DNA from: Neodontobutis hainanensis
Lineage: Eukaryota > Chordata > Actinopteri > Gobiiformes > Odontobutidae
NCBI GenBank assembly: GCA_024349245.1
Contig: JALDNG010000001.1
Span: 7,622,001 to 7,686,000, forward strand
DNA: 64,000 bases
Direction of reading: 5' to 3'
In this document: one piece after another, positions 60,757-64,000 of the stretch
Layout: every line of letters starts with the position of its first letter
Position numbering within the stretch: position 1 is the first letter of the stretch
Notes under the pieces: model-generated
What the model was told of the DNA's origin: nothing
Seen by the model: only the letters and a program-made list of their open reading frames with translations
Database searches by the model: none
Translations under genes and position numbers: made by a program

Positions 60757-63700
60757 ATGGCCTCTGTTCTGGTAAGTAAACTGGTTTCAACGCCTTTAGA
60801 GTGAATTAGCATTGAGTAAAGTTGAAGTTTGAGTGGTTTGGGAGAAGTCGCTGAGTCTGGAGGTTGCTAAGAGGATTTACTGATTCAGTAAATCCTGAAT
60901 CAGTAAATATTGAATGGAGCTGGATGGAGTGTTGACTAGAAAGTGGGTTGGCAATCTGTGCATAGACAAATTAGTTACAGTTTAAGCTACGCTGTTATGT
61001 ATAACTTGGCTCATATTAAGTCAAATTAATAGACCATAGAGCTAATATTGTTTATATCACAGTATTAGAGCAACCACACTCTTAACTTAATTTCTTCCCT
61101 CAAATCAACTGGATGATGAAAAAAATATGAGATGCGAAAACTGTTCCCCGTATTACAATAAATGCATTGGTGCATATACAGTTTCTAAGTAATTAAAACA
61201 TATCCGACGTACTATGATCTTTTTAGTAAGCAATATAAGCATGTTCGAAATAAAGCTACAGCCTCAGGATGGATGTATTACCGATTACAGGTAAAAAAAC
61301 ATCAACAGAAATAAAATTAACTGACATAATTCTATGTACTGTTACTGCAGTGATAACCATTTGTAAAAATGGGGACATTGTCTGCTCAAAACTGGGACAT
61401 AATAGTATTTTACAGATATTTGTTGGGACATGGGACCATCCTATACAACATACACTCAGACCCTGCATTAGGCAACAATAAGCACAAGAAGGAACTGAAG
61501 ATCGAAAATAACCAGCCGGTTAAATGAGAGTAGACAGCATTTTTTTTGTGTGTGTGTTATTTGTTCTGCAGTTTGTGACAAAATTGCAATAATAGGTTTT
61601 CTTAAAATGAAGCCATTGACATGACTTTATTGTATTTATTTTTCATCTTTTTTCAACCTTTTTGTATTTTCTTGTGTTATTTTTCAGTCTGTTTCTGAGA
61701 ACAATAACTCTTACTGTACACAAAAAACAAAATTTAAAATGTATTTTTTCCTTACGAAGATACAAGCCTCTTGATTAAAAAAATGCATATATGATGAATT
61801 TCAAGTGTTAAAGTAGAACTGTATTATGTCAGGATTCTCAAAATAAAGTCATTAAAATAAGTCATTGTTTTAATACATTTGCTCTTTGTGGACTTTGACT
61901 TTCAGGAGGATCCCTCTTTAGAGAGACACTTCAGGGGCCACAAAGACGCTGTGACCTGCTTAGACTTTAATCCAAATGGAAAACAACTCGGTAAAATGCC
62001 TTTTCACAGCTTTAATTCTACCTGTTATTAGAAAAAATAACTTTTGTTCCTCTGCAGCGTCTGGTTCGGCCGACAAGAGCCTCATGATCTGGAACCTGGC
62101 TCCTAAAGCAAGGGCCTATCGCTTTGTGGGACACAATGATGTTGTCACCGGAGTTCACTTTGCTCCGTTTGAGAATTTAGTGGCCTCTTGCTCCAAAGAC
62201 AGAACTGTGCGACTGTGGACTCCCTCCATGTAAGAACCAGACTGCTGAGCTTTACAGGTGCAGTGTGTACTATTTATCAGTACTGTTTTTTTAAAGGAAA
62301 GGTGAGTCGACGGTGTTTAAAGCTCACACGGCGGCCGTTCGTAGCGTGGCCTTTTCTCCTGACGCCCTGAAACTGGTGACAGCATCAGACGATCGATCTA
62401 TGAAAGTGTGGAGCGTTCAGAGGCGGTGCTTCCTCTACTCACTCAACCAGCACACCAACTGGGTCCGCTGCGCCAGGTAACCCCCACGTCTGCCAAAAGA
62501 GTGATTCAGAAACAGAAAAAACAAAGTGGGATTGAAATATCTCATATTTAAATGTAAAAGAGGCAACAGATAATCTTTACTAACATTTAATACAACTTTA
62601 AAGTAATATTTTTATGTAACCAAATAAAACCTTCTCAAATCCAACTAAAACCTTTTCAAATCCAACTAAAACCTTTTCAAATCCAACTAAAACCTTCTCA
62701 AATCCATGTAAAATCTGTTTAAATCCAGCTAAAACCTGTTCAAACCCATGTAAAACCTGTTCAAATCCAACTAAAACCTTTTTAAAACCTGTTTAAATCC
62801 TATGAAACCAATGTTTTTGTCCTTGCCTCTTGCCGTAGGTTTTCTCCTGACGGACGTCTGATTGTCTCGTGTGGAGACGACCGAACTGTTCGTCTGTGGG
62901 ACACTTCCACCAAACACTGCATCAATGTTTTCAGCAGCTGCAGCAGGTAACGTTTACCAGAGTCTGTGTAAAGTGTTCTAAATCCTCTCTGATGCATCAT
63001 CGATCTGTTTTCTTTGCTCTGTTGCAGCCCTGTGAATTTTGTAGACTTTAACTCCAGTGGCACCTGTATAGCCTCCTCAGGATCCGACAGTTCTCTGAGA
63101 ATCTGGGATTTAAGAACAAACAAGCTGCTCCAGCATTATCAAGGTATCTAGATTTCATCTGTTTGGAATTTATGTTTAATATCTGTAGCTAATTCTCACA
63201 TTTTAGACATTATTGAATCCTCCCATAAGTCTTTCCTGGACTTTTCAGGTCCGTGTAAAAGCTACAAAGGATTTGCCAAGTCCAGAGTCAGACTGAGCTT
63301 TTGAAACTTCATTTTGTTACATTATATATATTTATATATTTACATTATACTGAATACTTTCTTTTTAAACCTTTTAACCTTCTCTGACAAAATGAATCTG
63401 TTAAGTATAATAATCGTTTTTTGAGTTGACACTATCTTCTGGTTATTTCAGTCCACGCTGCAGAAATCCACTGTTTCTCGTTCCATCCGTCGAACAACTA
63501 CCTGATCAGCGGCTCCGGAGACAGCACCATGAAGATCGTGGACCTGTTGGAGGGTCGCCTCATCTACACTCTTCACGGACACAAGGTGGCGCTACTCTAT
63601 TATTTAAATCTAGACTGTAATTTCTTTTAAGACTATAATGGCTATCAAATGAGGTGAGCTTAATAAAAGTCACATTCAAGTTTACACTGCTTCATCATCC

Positions 63701-63936
63701 GTCGTATAGTTTTGTTTTATTTTTCTTTCTTTATGGACATTTTAATGCCTATTGTGTAAAGGAGAAAATAATAGAGCCCTATAGTCCAACCACTGTGTAA
63801 GGACTAAACTGTGAATGTTGTATCTAAGCCTTTAATAATGACTGAACCTCTTGGTGTTTTTTCATAGGGCTCTGTTCTCGCCGTGTCGTTCTCCAGAGCT
63901 GGAGACATGTTTGCCTCTGGGGGAACGGATGCACAG
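60757..63936 (+). CDS. poc1a: POC1 centriolar WD40 protein, 5' part (POC1A-like)
   Basis: POC1 proteins are centriole and basal-body components that stabilise centrioles and support ciliogenesis. Coding exons in the window: 60757-60771, 61906-61990, 62058-62229, 62297-62476, 62839-62946, 63028-63143, 63452-63585, 63868-63936 (879 nt, 293 codons, all in phase). The gene runs off the window after a GTGAGT donor. Start M-A-S-V-L-E-D-P-S-L-E-R-H-F-R-G-H, then consecutive WD40 blades with G-H...D and W-D/W-N/W-S ends (for example R-L-W-D-T-S and R-I-W-D-L-R). M-K-G-E-S-T-V-F-K-A-H and E-D-P-S-L-E-R-H-F match POC1A better than POC1B, but a fish paralogue assignment needs a tree. The C-terminal coiled-coil region lies beyond the window. 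Confidence 0.92.
62630..62800 (+). repeat. 22-bp degenerate repeat in a poc1 intron
   Basis: About eight diverged copies of AACTAAAACCTTTTCAAATCC just before poc1 exon 62839-62946, same family as 28080-28275. Confidence 0.9.
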
Positions 63937-64000
63937 GTGAGTGTTGTATTAGATCTTTTACAAATGAACCAATCACATTATTCCTAAATTAAATAAATGA

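Overview
This looks like a teleost (ray-finned fish) nuclear genome, probably percomorph-like. The evidence is spliced vertebrate genes with GT-AG introns, a Tc1-like transposase remnant, a tRNA-derived fish SINE, non-LTR retrotransposon fragments and very abundant intronic minisatellites. No bacterial-type genes, CRISPR arrays or operons are present. The exon models below were built by eye from splice sites, reading phase and recalled protein families; nothing was searched.

Layout. (1) 1-9545: a long non-coding stretch, most simply the last intron of caveolin-1, whose final exon (9546-9887, +) carries the scaffolding domain, hairpin and C-terminus. (2) 9888-18355: intergenic, with a 59-bp minisatellite, LINE and Tc1 remnants. 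(3) 18356-26451 (-): a complement component C5 homologue that retains introns and many exons but appears broken. The exons expected for C5a, MG7, CUB and the TED domain are absent; a 1.6-kb minisatellite and an unidentified 0.7-kb segment stand in their place. There is also one in-frame TAG and several exons whose lengths break the reading frame. (4) 29487-38995 (-): testin (tes), complete, with an unusually long linker before PET. (5) 38996-45590: intergenic, with a SINE, a LINE reverse-transcriptase fragment and microsatellites. (6) 45591-52673 (+): carboxypeptidase A1, complete in 11 exons, with a 2-kb 12-bp minisatellite in intron 2. (7) 54155-60070 (-): cep41, complete in 12 exons, one of them a 16-nt microexon. 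(8) 60757 to the window end (+): a POC1-family WD40 gene (closest to POC1A), first eight coding exons, head-to-head with cep41.

How the genes relate. cep41 and poc1 both encode centriole/cilium proteins and start 686 bp apart on opposite strands, so a shared promoter is plausible. cav1 near tes, and a carboxypeptidase A gene next to cep41, recall two human chromosome 7q neighbourhoods that are joined here. The four neighbouring genes that are complete or phase-consistent (tes, cpa1, cep41, poc1) keep open frames throughout. This argues that the C5 defects are real rather than general sequencing error, although the tandem array could hide an assembly collapse.
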